Shown: positions 43,937-54,440 of the stretch, piece by piece | Position numbering within the stretch: the stretch's first letter is position 1 | Layout of the letters: every line of letters begins with the position of its first letter | Source of the DNA: Cymbomonas tetramitiformis | Lineage: Eukaryota > Chlorophyta > Pyramimonadophyceae > Pyramimonadales > Pyramimonadaceae | Length of the DNA: 64,000 nucleotides | Assembly: GCA_001247695.2 (NCBI GenBank) | Contig: LGRX02035136.1 | Coordinates: 1-64,000 of the forward strand | Reading direction: 5' to 3' | Notes under the pieces: generated by a model | Seen by the model: only the letters and a program-made list of their open reading frames with translations | Told to the model about the DNA's origin: nothing | Databases searched by the model: none | Position numbers and translations under genes: made by a program

Positions 43937-44016
43937 TTAACGTCCTTCCCAAGTCTAAAGTCACGAAGAAGAGGCTAGAATACACAGGAGTTAGCCCTGA
44001 TATTTGGAAAGAAGTT

Positions 44017-44417
44017 ATGAGCGAAAGAGACAAGGCACTTCCCGCTTCACTCTGTCTATGGCCCACTCAAGACCCTCCTTATCATCAGAGTGATAATGAG
44101 TCCTATTATGGTGGCCACTACGACACGACAATCACCAATGCAAATTCCAAGCCCTTCATGAGCACCGTGAAATGGCCCAAAGTTCTTACACTCATGGGAT
44201 ACTTCCCTCCTCTTTTTGGTACTGTTCTCAAAACGATAGGTGTTCCCCGTGGTAAGATTAAACCAATCCTCAAGAAACTTTCAAATATTTGCAGGCAACA
44301 CACAAAAAACAGGCGAGACGTGTTTATGTCAATCGCAACCACCACCTTAAACACTGACCCACATACAGTTGACATCTCAAGCTATGAAACCATGACAGAA
44401 ATAGAAGCCGTTCAACA
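44017..44417 (+). pseudogene. LINE copy 2: C-terminal segment after the MITE
   Basis: Matches the last 130 residues of copy 1 (LPASLCLWPTQDPPYHQSD, then TLMGYFPPLFGTVLKTIG). Homology stops at IEAVQQ, where unrelated sequence begins. Confidence 0.8.
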
Positions 44418-46343
44418 GTACAAGTACACCACCCCTTTCGGCTTAGCCGGCCATTTAACGCCCCTTAGTAAGAACCACTTTAGCCAGTGGCGGGCTTAAA
44501 ACCTAGTAGAACATCCTTTTCTACGCACAGCTGAAAGCACTAAGTATACTGGTATGAGCGGGCAAGAGATATCAACACATGAAAATGAATACAGACAGCT
44601 CAAGTTATCTAAGCTCTGAGAATGCCGCTAGACAGTCATATAATGTGTCACAGTCTACACTCTACTGTCACCGAAGTCGATATCGAGAGTACAATGAAGA
44701 GGTAGCGGAAACTGATCTGAATGAAGTGTCATCACTGAAAACTGTCATAGTCGAAAAGTGTCATCACTGAAACTCTGATATACTGAAATCACTGCATCTC
44801 AACATACAGGCCTCTCGTGTCACAATATGGCACTCTCCACCGCTTCACTCTCCACCGTTCCACCGTTTTAGAAGGTGCTTGTTACATTAGCTTTCTGCCT
44901 CTGCTGGTCACCAGCCGAGGTGGTGGGTGGGATGTATCACGGTGCCGTATCACACTCCCGGTGTCAGTTGGTGACCGTCACACACGGCCAACCCTAACCC
45001 CGAAGGGGTACTTATGAATTTTGCTAAGTGCTCTATCCCTTTAGATCACAGTTAGATCACAGTTTCACCCAGTACTGCGATATATCTCGCATCCGTCAAT
45101 GAAGCCTTGGAAGAAGAGTGAAGCATCCCTGGGAATGGTCGGGGCTGAACGTATGAAGAACACGATACTCAGCTTGTCTAGGATGACGAGATAGTTCCTC
45201 TCTCCACCTGCTAGCACTGCTGGGGTTGAGCGCACGTTCACGACCTGTGGACGGATGCACCCCGACCTAAAAAGAGAGGAGGGCGACTGAAGGGACACCA
45301 GAGTATGCCAGGATGCGGTTGCCATTAACACGACATTAACGCATGCGGAACTCTCGGTTTGATACCATCATAATTGCTTGTCACTCGTTGCTATCATGAT
45401 CTATCAAGATATCGCAATCGTCTGCACTCCTTTGGATGCATTCACTTATTAACATATAAAAAACAATTATGATATAAAACAGTATGGTTATCAGTCGAGA
45501 AGTTTTTCAAGTGTTCATTATTTGTCGAGGACATAATTGGACCTATCAATATCTGTCGAGGGGAGTCTTAGAGTTATCAATATCTCTCGAAAGAAAAATC
45601 GGAGTTCTATCCGATAGCCTACCACGATGACATCGCACGTCATATGATTTCATCTATACTTCCAAACAAACTTATGCGGTTCTGCGAGGCGATACCTTAC
45701 ACAACATGAGGGAATCACCGCAGAATGGAAACACATGCACTTGTATCACAATTTTCGATGCGAAGGTGGTGCTAATTTTTTAGGGGGCATAATCAAGCAC
45801 TCTTAAATGAAACACAACCCTCTCAAGCAAGGGAGGGGAAAACCCACACAGGACCAAAAGAAAGTGGGTGTCCGTTGTAGTTTGATTGGAGATACCATGC
45901 TCCTCTGTCAAAAAATCGACGGTAGGTCTTTCCAAAATAACAAGGATTATCATGGAAATTGAGGTATATTATTTCACACTTGCTACGCCCAAGCGCTGGG
46001 AATAATGTCCGCAGGTTAGCGACAATTGAGCTCGACCAGGAGAGGGATTCAAAATAAGTACCATAAAGCAACATGGCACTTCACCACAAGGAGGTCAGGG
46101 TGAGAGCTTGAACCACCCCCAGCACCAATAAGGGGGGGCAGTACCACCCCCACCCTTTACATTTCCAAACTGCACCGCCTGGCTACTGATGTTGCCATCC
46201 TCATGTGTTCTGCCCAATATCAGGCAACACTTGCTACACGACCGTCTCGAAGCTACCAGCTCGACTTGCCCCCTGAGACGTTAAGGGCGTTTGTACCCAG
46301 TGCAGGCATCCCACGACAAAGCCACGAAAGGGTGCAGCAATCT
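44418..46343. other. Intergenic stretch without supported genes
   Basis: No exon was supported. Short open frames here have no motif. The right end leads directly into the last exon of the FUN14 gene. Confidence 0.5.
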
Positions 46344-48945
46344 TTAGAATTTAAGCCCAAGCATGAAGCCAAGATAGAAGCCCGCTACATCAGGAAGACC
46401 CTGCGTTGTATTACCACCATTAGTCAAAACCTTGAGTGAAGTTCGTGCCGGGGAAGGAGATCTGGCTCGCACAGTGTGACGGAATCCTACAAAAGCAACG
46501 GCCAAGCAGGACAAGATGAAACGGACGGCTGATGTTTTTGTTTGCGCTGTCGGTTGCCCAAGAGGGGATACCCTTACAGCTGTTGCATTGCGAAGCTGCT
46601 TCGATCCAAAGCGCATGAGATGTTGTTGAGGGCTACCCGGAACCGTGGCCCATGAACCGCAGCTCGCTCACCAACGGGCGCATCCACTCTGCACAGGTTC
46701 GAAAAAATATCTAGTAGGTACAAGTGAGAGGACCAGATAGCCCTGCAGGTACAAGGGAACTGCGAGCCTGCTCTCGACACTCACCTTAGAAAGAACGTTC
46801 AAGCCCTCTTTATACATAATCTTCAGATCAGCAGAGTCGACTTTTCTGCACTCAAACGCATTATCGAACAGAGAAAGTTGAGAGAGCAAGCCGCGGTATA
46901 CGACAACGCTATGCCGAGCACGCCCGACCTCGAAATCGCTAGCATCAGTGTTTGATGCGTGTCCAACTTCGACTAGCGCGACAGACGCAACACGCCATGC
47001 ACCTCCAAAAGCTTCGCGGCATGACTCAAATGGCAGTGTTCGCACCGCGACTCAAACAAATGCCCGGCGTGCCAGACTTCCGGCGCGCCACCTGAACACG
47101 ACTTCCACGGTATGCCGGGTCCGAACGTAGACTTGGACAACCGCGTTTGGGCAGGTTGACATAGCGGGGACGACTCAGAAGAGCTGAATTAAGGGCACTG
47201 TATGGCGTCTCGGAGACACGGGAATGCTCCACACGAAACACTTGGAGAAAGTCGGAGAAAGGGGCGGCGGCAGGCCTGTATGCTTAAGAAGAGCAATCAT
47301 TTCGAGCGCCGCTTGCATCTGAAGAGGAGTTTCACCGCGGAAACCCGTATTAGCAAGCAAGGTATCTGCAACGACGAGGTCAGAGGTCAGGCACTCACCC
47401 CGAATTGTCGAAGTCCAACATAGCTTTGGTCTTTTCCTCCATGTTGCCCCAGTGAATGGTGATCAGCCCTTTGAAAGAGAGATACTGTGGACAGCAATTC
47501 CATGATGGTCAGGTGCACAGACACAGCTGAAAATAGCATTGTCACAGTTGTGAGCTAGAGCACTGGGCGGGGCTCGCCTGAAGGCCCATGAAGGCGAGAC
47601 CCACCACCACTGCAAGGGCCTTGCCAACAGTCTGTCAACGGCACCCGTGCCCACCCCGCCTACAGCTCACTACGGAGAAGTGCCTGGCCGTTCCATGCAC
47701 AGGATACTTCGCGCTTGCAAGAAGCGAAGGGACCAGGTGGCGGGTTACTTCACAATTGCAAAAGTCAAGGGGAAGAACAGGTAAGCAGCAGGATACTTCA
47801 CGCTTGCAAGAGTGACAGGATGAGAAGGAACGTGGCAGGTTATTGCCAGTTTGCAAGAGTCACGAGGAACGACCGTAAGTTGGCAGGTTGCCTCCCGCTT
47901 TCAAGAGTTGCAAGGCGGGGCGGAAAGGTGGCAGGTCATTTGCGCTTGAAGAAGACACGGGGAAGAGAAAGAAGGCGAAAGGGTTTTTCGCGACTGAACG
48001 AGTCAGGGGTTGGACAGGAGACAGGCTTCATAGGCCGGTAAAGGGAACTCGCTCACGCTTTCGGCCGTGAAATATGCCGCTGCAAAGCGCGAGATTAAAT
48101 ATTTAAAAGAAGCGTGTGGCGGTAACGAAAGAAACGAGCGCACCGCTGGTGTCACTTAAGGGGTTTGCTCGCGCAAGGACCCTCGGAAAAGGGGAGGTCC
48201 TGACGCTAGTCAAGCGCGATAGATATCATAGCGCTACCTTGAGGGCGTAAGCGCTTATAAACCCCATGATTCCACTCATCCCGAGTTGTTGAGCGTAAGG
48301 CATCGCGTTGTCAACGAGAGAGTCCAACCAGCTTTCAACATCCTGTAGAGGAACGTCTCCAACACGCGGAAATTGAGCGGGAAGGATCAATCCGTCGCAG
48401 GCAAGCCCACACATATTTTCACCGCGAGAAATTTTCCCTGCCTGGCCAATATTTGAGTGGGAAAGGTCCATTCTAATTGGACATAGTGGGTGGCGAAGGT
48501 GCCTCCCCCAGTTTTGGACATAGTGAAAGCAAACGTTACAATACGAGTTGGAGTTGCGGATTTATCTTCGCTTGTAGGGAATACGCACCGACTTGCTGTC
48601 AGCTTTGGCGGGCGCCACGGTGATGAGCGAACACACGGCACCGAGAGCAAGAAGAGCAATATTGCGTGGGCCTTGTTGGCTGTTGTCCGGTCGACCATAC
48701 CAGCTTCCCCACCCCGAGCCACCGTTCCCTTGACCGTTACCTCCTCCGCCAGTGCCTCCAGATCCAATATCGGTTAAATATTCTCTTGTACCAGCTTGCA
48801 AACCCTCGAACTTCAGCCCCTTTGTTACGGGTGTTGTTCTGTCAGGTAAGTGCCTTCGCTGCACCTGAACTCCTCTTGATCTACCTGAGGCTCTGCTAGC
48901 CCTCAAGGAGAACGTCGGAGGGGTGAAATTCGCATATGCTAACAT
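46344..48945 (-). CDS. FUN14-domain protein with probable plastid transit peptide, six exons, 272 aa
   Basis: Organelle membrane protein of the FUN14/FUNDC family. Exons: 48945-48589, 48441-48238, 47631-47578, 47484-47399, 46845-46785, 46400-46344 (TAA). All phases agree. The N-terminus (MLAYANFTPPTFSLRASRAS...) is rich in Ser, Arg and Ala with no early acids, like a transit peptide. A Gly-rich linker and a hydrophobic segment (IALLALGAVCSLITVAPA) follow. The FUN14 core runs MSGIMGFISAYALK|TVGKALAVVVGLAFMGLQ|YLSFKGLITIHWGN, then DFDNSG|KVDSADLKIMYKEG and the closing GLPDVAGFYLGFMLGLKF. Intron 3 uses a GC donor (CAG|GCGAGC). Upstream starts in the same frame exist; 48945 is the first giving a clean transit peptide. 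The substrate is unknown; plant homologues are plastid or mitochondrial membrane proteins. Confidence 0.93.
47700..47995. repeat. Degenerate about 60-bp minisatellite in FUN14 intron 2
   Basis: Five diverged units share GTGGCAGGTTA, CGCTTGCAAGAGT and GGGGAAG blocks at spacings of about 55-65 bases. The open frames across it are a by-product of the repetition. Confidence 0.75.
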
Positions 48946-49746
48946 AGCTGGGTTCCGAATGTCTGACAAAAGAAATATTCCACTAGTACCAGCTGTACCA
49001 GTTGTAAATATTGTTGATATTTCAGTAAACTGTCTATCGTATGTGGCAAAAAGACACACCTAATAAGCGCACTTCTTGGTCTTTGTCAACAGACGAGAGA
49101 TAGTAGTGTCACTCGTCATGTCGCTGCTCAGCTGTCCTGTCGGGTGCAGAGTGCAGAGCTCTCGTCTGATGAGCTGCAGACCAGACGAGAGAGACCTGTC
49201 GTGTGAGCTGTCGTGTGTCCTGTGACCACCTCGACCTGTCGTGTGACCTCGCTCTTGGAATGTCGAACTTGTCGAACTTGCCCTTCGCTTGGTGTCAGAT
49301 CGGGGTGTCAGATCGAGATGTTGGATTGATATGAAAATGATGTGATCGAGCCGTGAACGCAGCACGCGACGGGAAGAAAAGCTTTGCAGCCGAGCCCGAG
49401 GGGTTTTCGTGCGTCTTTATCGTTTATGATGTTGGATTTTGATCTCCCATATTTCAAATAACGATTTCCAGGCTTCCCGCCATCCGCCTAAGATCGACCG
49501 ATTAGCACGCCGTTGAATGACGAAGAAATTCACTCGAGTTAACATCTGACGATCGTCGTTGATGCTCTATGCATTCGGGGGGAGCATTTGGTGCATTTCG
49601 TATTTTTCGCATCTGTTGTTTCCTCTCCCGCAGAGGCACCTTCAGTATCGAGGCTCAGTATCGAGTGTGCCTGTTTGTCCTCTCTCCCGACAGTTGGAAA
49701 TTTCATTCATTTCACTCGACCTCAGCACACATTTAAGGATGTTTGA
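48946..49746. promoter_or_regulatory. Shared divergent promoter region of FUN14 and UNG
   Basis: About 800 bases separate the FUN14 start (minus) from the first in-frame ATG of UNG (plus). It contains a CTGTCGTGTGA tandem (about 49195-49250) and no coding signal. No TATA box was convincing. A bidirectional promoter is inferred from layout. Confidence 0.45.
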
Positions 49747-52700
49747 ATGAAGATTCGATCACTTCTCAAGTTTCCAATCCAAATTGAATCTCTGAGAATA
49801 CAGCGACGTTCATTGATCACGCCTTCGTTTTCACCAAGCCCGCGTGTCTGTAATCTAAACATGTCCGGCCAGACTGTTGCGCGCAAACGCACGATATCCT
49901 CCTTCTTCGTCAAACCGGCTTCAGCAGAGGAGCCAGTTGTAGCTGTGTCACCGACAGCCAAAAAACTGCGCACGGAGCCTTTTGAAGCTGCAAATGATGA
50001 AGGGAGACAGTCGAGTGAAAACTTCGAGTGCCCCGGGTCAGTTGCGAAACCAACAGAGGGCAACTTGAACGATGACGCAACAGGAGCCCCTGATATCACG
50101 GTATATTCACTGTTTTTTCATGACTATTTTGATTAAAGGGGATACACCGCCTTGGCCACTTACCTGTTATTCAGTTTTGCTGAATCAGGCGTCGCAGAAG
50201 CAGAGGATGGAACTCAACAAGGCAAACGCGCTCGCAAAGCAAGCGAGGCGCCAGGTAGCGTCCCGGCGTATATTTCAGCGAGCAAAAACGTCACAAACGA
50301 GCTCGCTGATATTTTTCACTGTCCTGGAGCTCTTGAAACAAGTGAAATACGAGATCGCTGCACTTTTTCGGCTTCTCATCCATCTTCTGAACACGACACC
50401 ACTGACCTGCAACGCTCTGCAGGCGCAACAACGAGTGGCTGACGCTGCTCATTCAGTAAGCCTCGAGGCCCTTCTTATAGAGGTGGATGCTCCCCGACTT
50501 GCACTGCCATCCTTTCACATTTGCCTGCGCTTTGCCTAGTCAAGATCTCAAGTTTTTCGCACCATCAAGCTCCTGCCAAATGGCGTTGTCACTGAAAGGC
50601 TATGCTCTGTACGCAGCCGGGGTGGCGAGATATCGTCGGGGGCGAGTTTCAAAAGCACTATTTTGAAGGACTGCAAAAGGTGTTGATCCTCCTTCCTCTC
50701 TGACGCGTTTCCCGAAGGAGCGCCCGTGCTCGGCGTAGTGATTTTGAGTCTCAGCGGGGGGGATGTGGGCGCTTGCCTTGTCCACAGTTCGTTCGCCAGG
50801 AATGGGCTGGCAAGACTCCAGTGTACCCACCTGCAGCTGATATTTTCCGGGCTTTCAATACGTGCGCGTTTTCCCGCTTGCGTGTTGTGATTCTCGGGCA
50901 AGATCCCTACCACGGCCGAAATCAGGTAGCCATCATCGCCTTCCCCATTTCGCACGCGTGTTTGTGCTTAGGGGCATAGTGATTTTGCAAGTTGAAGGTC
51001 GCTGGTTGGCACTATGCGAGAAGATCAATCCAACCAAAGCTGCGGCATCCCTTCCATCATCGGATAAAACTGCCCTTAAAAAGTTTCCTTGTCACCGCGT
51101 GCGACTTTCCCAGCTGACCCTCTTATTTGGTGCTGCACAGGCCATGGGTCTCAGTTTCTCCGTTCCAAGAGGCGAAAAGATCCCTTCAAGTCTCCAAAAT
51201 ATATTCAAAGAACTGAAAGAAGATGTTGGTTGCGAACGGTAGAGCCCCTGACCACCTGCGTTGCAAGAACTTTATGCGGCACTCTCTCTGCCTTCTGAAT
51301 ACCTGGGCTTGAAAACTGTGAGACACTTCGCACAGTGGTCACCCGGTATCTTCGTTGCGGTAAACAATATAACACCCCAGGCGTGTGAAGTATATTGGAA
51401 CGGCTGACCGTCTGAAATGAATTTGCACTATATTCCCGGAGAAACCCATCAAACAAGTCGGAGGAATATGTCAAAATATGGCCTTCAGGGCCCTCTCCGT
51501 GAAAGGCAATCATTTGCACATCTTGGGTACATTCGTCATCATGAATAGAAGCTTGCCTCTCGCAGAGGCTGGGCTCACATCAGGCTTGCAGGCATGGAAA
51601 GTGCGTGCTTTCTCGTTCTTACCTCTCGGGAAGACAGAATCACTGAAAGCGGTGATGTGCGGGGCAGGCCAAGACATGGTGACCTTGACAAATGGGCAAC
51701 ACAAGGGGTGCTCCTGTTGAATACCGCACTCACTGTTCGGGATAGTCAGGTGCCTCAGTCTCTCAGTCCCTCGGCCGCGAGGCCCCTCAGTTCCTCAGCT
51801 GTGAGGTGCTTCAGTCCCTCGGCCGCGGGGCGCCCGAGTCTCTGAGCTGTGAGGTGCTTCAGTCCCTCGGCCGCGGGGCGCCCGAGTCTCTGAGCTGTGA
51901 GGTGCTTCAGTCCCTAGACCGCTAGGCGCCTTAATCCATGGCCGTCCTGCCGGACTCGCGTCAGCTGCTGTCCCGTGCGACCTCGAGCTATGCACTTTGC
52001 AATATGCTTGTATTAGACTTGTTAGCCGCCAACATGGTTGTACATTCCATGGTGTGGAACTACTGTTGCATATGGCTTCGGTATCATTGCCGTGGAATTA
52101 CAGTTGCCTTCTACGTTCGTGATGTCCTTTTGAAACTGTGTCATCTTGGAGTGACCAGCATACCATCCAGTGATAGCCAGAGGGAAATCTGCTTATTGTC
52201 ATTGAGATTTGTGAGTCTTAGGCATCTTTGTGGACTTGGTGAACACTTGGCACACTTGGTGGGATCTTGAGCACTCTCTGCCGCAGAACCGCTCAGCAGG
52301 GGAATTTGTGTTGCCTTGGATCTGTGGATATTGTGGCAAAGGCGAATTCTCATTCGAAGAAAGGGTGGGAAGTTTTCACGGATGCAACCATCCGAGCCAT
52401 TTCAACCAAAGGTCGTCAAGGCATTGTCTTCATGCTGTGGGGCAACAGCGCAAAGGTGTGTCACTGTCACTTGAATCTCTGCAGCCCCGCTTTGTGACAT
52501 TTAGATGCTTGATACGTGCAATACTTCAGGAATGGTCTTTCAAAATACTGCAGCTTTGTCTACCTGAAGAGTGGATCTTAAAGGGCGTCCTCTTTGTCAT
52601 CACTGATGTGACCAGGAGCCCTGTCTTATTCAATGTATAATATCAGGGAATAGGTCAGAGTTGGAGAACCAAGGTTGATTCTCAGCATTGTGCCGACTTT

Positions 52701-53167
52701 CGATGAAACAGAATCTAATTTAATAGAGCAGGCACGGTGCCCAGCTTCAAATTTTTCACGCAAGTCGGTAGATGTGAGCTAGTGTGTATCCGTCAGGAAT
52801 GCCTATGTGGCAAAAGTGACAGAATTTTAAGGAATTGCGGTTTTTGTGTAAATTTCCAGCTAAAGGAGCGGCTCATCGATTCGAAGAGGCACCACATTTT
52901 GAAGGCAGCCCATCCATCTGGTGTTTTCCTGCCGCTCGTCGACCCTTGAACTAACTTAAAAACCCCTCCGCATATGCTTTTTGTTGCAGCTCTTTTCCTA
53001 TTTGTTTTGATCATGCTACGCGATGCTTGAGCCCTGATGGGGATGGTGCCATGTTTGTTTCAGGATTGTCGGCGAGTCGCGGGTTCTATGGATGCAAGCA
53101 CTTCTCACAGGCCAATCGCTTGATTGCCAAGCAGGGTGAAGTCCCCATAGATTGGCAGATTGAGTGA
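49747..53167 (+). CDS. UNG: Uracil-DNA glycosylase, ten exons
   Basis: Removes uracil from DNA at the start of base-excision repair. Exons: 49747/49861-50100, 50189-50254, 50423-50455 (short, least certain), 50617-50679, 50788-50925, 51141-51238, 51668-51749, 52342-52455, 52860-52920, 53064-53167 (TGA). Phases agree throughout. Motifs: [34 protein letters not shown] (catalytic Asp), [30 protein letters not shown] (uracil-binding Asn), [32 protein letters not shown] (catalytic His). From the 49861 ATG the N-terminus is [20 protein letters not shown]-box-like. An in-frame ATG 38 codons upstream adds a basic, presequence-like stretch. HPSG replaces the common HPSP, and Arg follows YHG in place of Pro. 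About 332 aa from the inner start. Confidence 0.95.
51765..51940. repeat. About 48-bp minisatellite in UNG intron 7
   Basis: Units containing GTGAGGTGCTTCAGTCCCTC and GGCCGCGGGGCGCCCGAGTC are repeated three to four times. The array starts close to the exon 7 donor at 51750. Confidence 0.88.
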
Positions 53168-53282
53168 ACGGGACTATTTTTGTTGACACCATACCTCATA
53201 CGCGGTAGTTTGGTCACGATAGCAGCTGTATCAGGAATATGTGTATAGTATACCGAATATGTATGCAATGTATGAGGCTTAT

Positions 53283-53420
53283 CCTTAGACCAACTCCTTT
53301 GGGAGCGCGTAGCCATAGAAGATCGGTTGTGACACTATGTACCCACACCGACGATCCAAGGATTCAGCACACACTTCGGAACACTTATCCAGATTTTACG
53401 GGGCTCATTAGTGAAGAATG
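53283..53420 (-). repeat. Diverged inverted copy of the 22.9-23.1 kb repeat
   Basis: The minus strand shows GTGTGTGCTGAATCCTTGGAT, GGGTACATAGTG and CTACG.G.TCCCAAAGGAGT blocks in the order seen at 22930-23100. It lies between UNG and the next element. Confidence 0.7.
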
Positions 53421-54140
53421 GCTAACCCTCACTTTGCCGGTAGACCATTGTGTAGCTACCCCGAGACACTTTGTAGCTTACCACTTTTGTAGCTAAAAGT
53501 GGCAGCCGTATGCAATTTTGTAGCTATAGTTTCAAAAAGGCATACAGCTCTCAAATGTGTAGCGAGCTACAAAAGTGACAAACAACAAAACTTTAAGAAA
53601 TGATTTTTCGAGCAATAGGATGGAAACCTTGCTAGCAACACCGCGCGTATAACATATATTAAACTAATAGCTCCGCGTGGATGTCACGAAACATAATTTA
53701 GCAGTTGCTTAAAATTGATAAGATATTGGTAGGACCAAGTGAGTTAAGCACTTGCACTAGGCACACATGTCATTCCGTACAAGCATTTTTCAACAAGGCA
53801 AGCAAAGAGAAATAACGCGAAGCATGCAATTAATATGACATTCTTAACACATTCTATGATAGGCTTCTAAAGTTTCCAAACTAGAATTCACCGGTCCGTA
53901 GGAAATATGCAAAACTGACTTACGATTAATGCGCAGGGTAAAATCATTGAACCGAAAGTGTTTCCTGCATCACACGAAACACGGAAACGGTGAAAATGTT
54001 GAGCATTGATAACAGCCGACACCGACACAGCTGTCGGTGCTTTGCCCTAGGGTGGACATGTACACACTGAAAATGAGCAAAAAATATTTACGCCGAAAAC
54101 CCCGAAAAATCTTGGGAAAACAGTGCACGAAAGTCAATCA

Positions 54141-54162
54141 GAGCGTTGGGATTTGAACCCAT
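54141..54162 (-). ncRNA. tRNA-like B-box motif 1
   Basis: The minus strand reads ATGGGTTCAAATCCCAACG, matching a tRNA T-arm (GGTTCAAATCC). Upstream is GGGCGAAGTCCC, like a D-arm, but no complete cloverleaf could be folded. Confidence 0.5.
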
Positions 54163-54329
54163 ACCGAACAGGATGAGCCTGTGGGACTTCGCCCTCTTGA
54201 GGGATATAGGACAGTGGAAAAGCGGCAGAAGAAAACCCGCCGGAAAAGAGAATGGCGACAAAAGACATACTGACAGAGATATTTCTGTTAGCGGGTTCGT
54301 GCCTGCGAAAAACGCAACTGTGTGCAAGA

Positions 54330-54362
54330 CATGCCGCCAGTAACGTACAGCTGCTGGCGGCA
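54330..54362. other. Hairpin GCCGCCAG...CTGGCGGC
   Basis: Perfect 9-10-bp arms ATGCCGCCAG and CTGGCGGCAT round a 12-base loop. The sister element has the 24-bp palindrome GCCGCCAGCAAC/GTTGCTGGCGGC at about 60580-60603. Confidence 0.85.
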
Positions 54363-54417
54363 TCAGAAAAATCACACAGTGAAGATGGCAAGAAAATGAG
54401 GCGCGACTCAGTAGAAA

Positions 54418-54440
54418 CGATGGGAATTGAACCCAAACCG
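54418..54440 (-). ncRNA. tRNA-like B-box motif 2
   Basis: The minus strand reads TTTGGGTTCAATTCCCATCG, again a T-arm match. It follows GCTACCTTACAGTCCTACGG, which has anticodon-arm-like spacing but no clean stem. Confidence 0.5.

Larger units (their letters stand above)
40523..44417 (+). mobile_element. LINE-like retrotransposon, copy 2, truncated at both ends, inverted relative to copy 1
   Basis: Homology to copy 1 starts near AAACG.TTTAACTGGTT (40523) and ends at GCCGTTCAACAG (44417). It covers the end of the RT segment through the methyltransferase domain. RT motifs are absent. A 610-bp MITE sits inside. Several frameshifts affect the 3' half, and the catalytic NPPF of copy 1 is NPRF here (near 42958). 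Confidence 0.88.

Noticed and set aside
47715..48041. 108-codon plus-strand ORF
   Set aside because: It lies in a minisatellite within the intron of the well-supported FUN14 gene.
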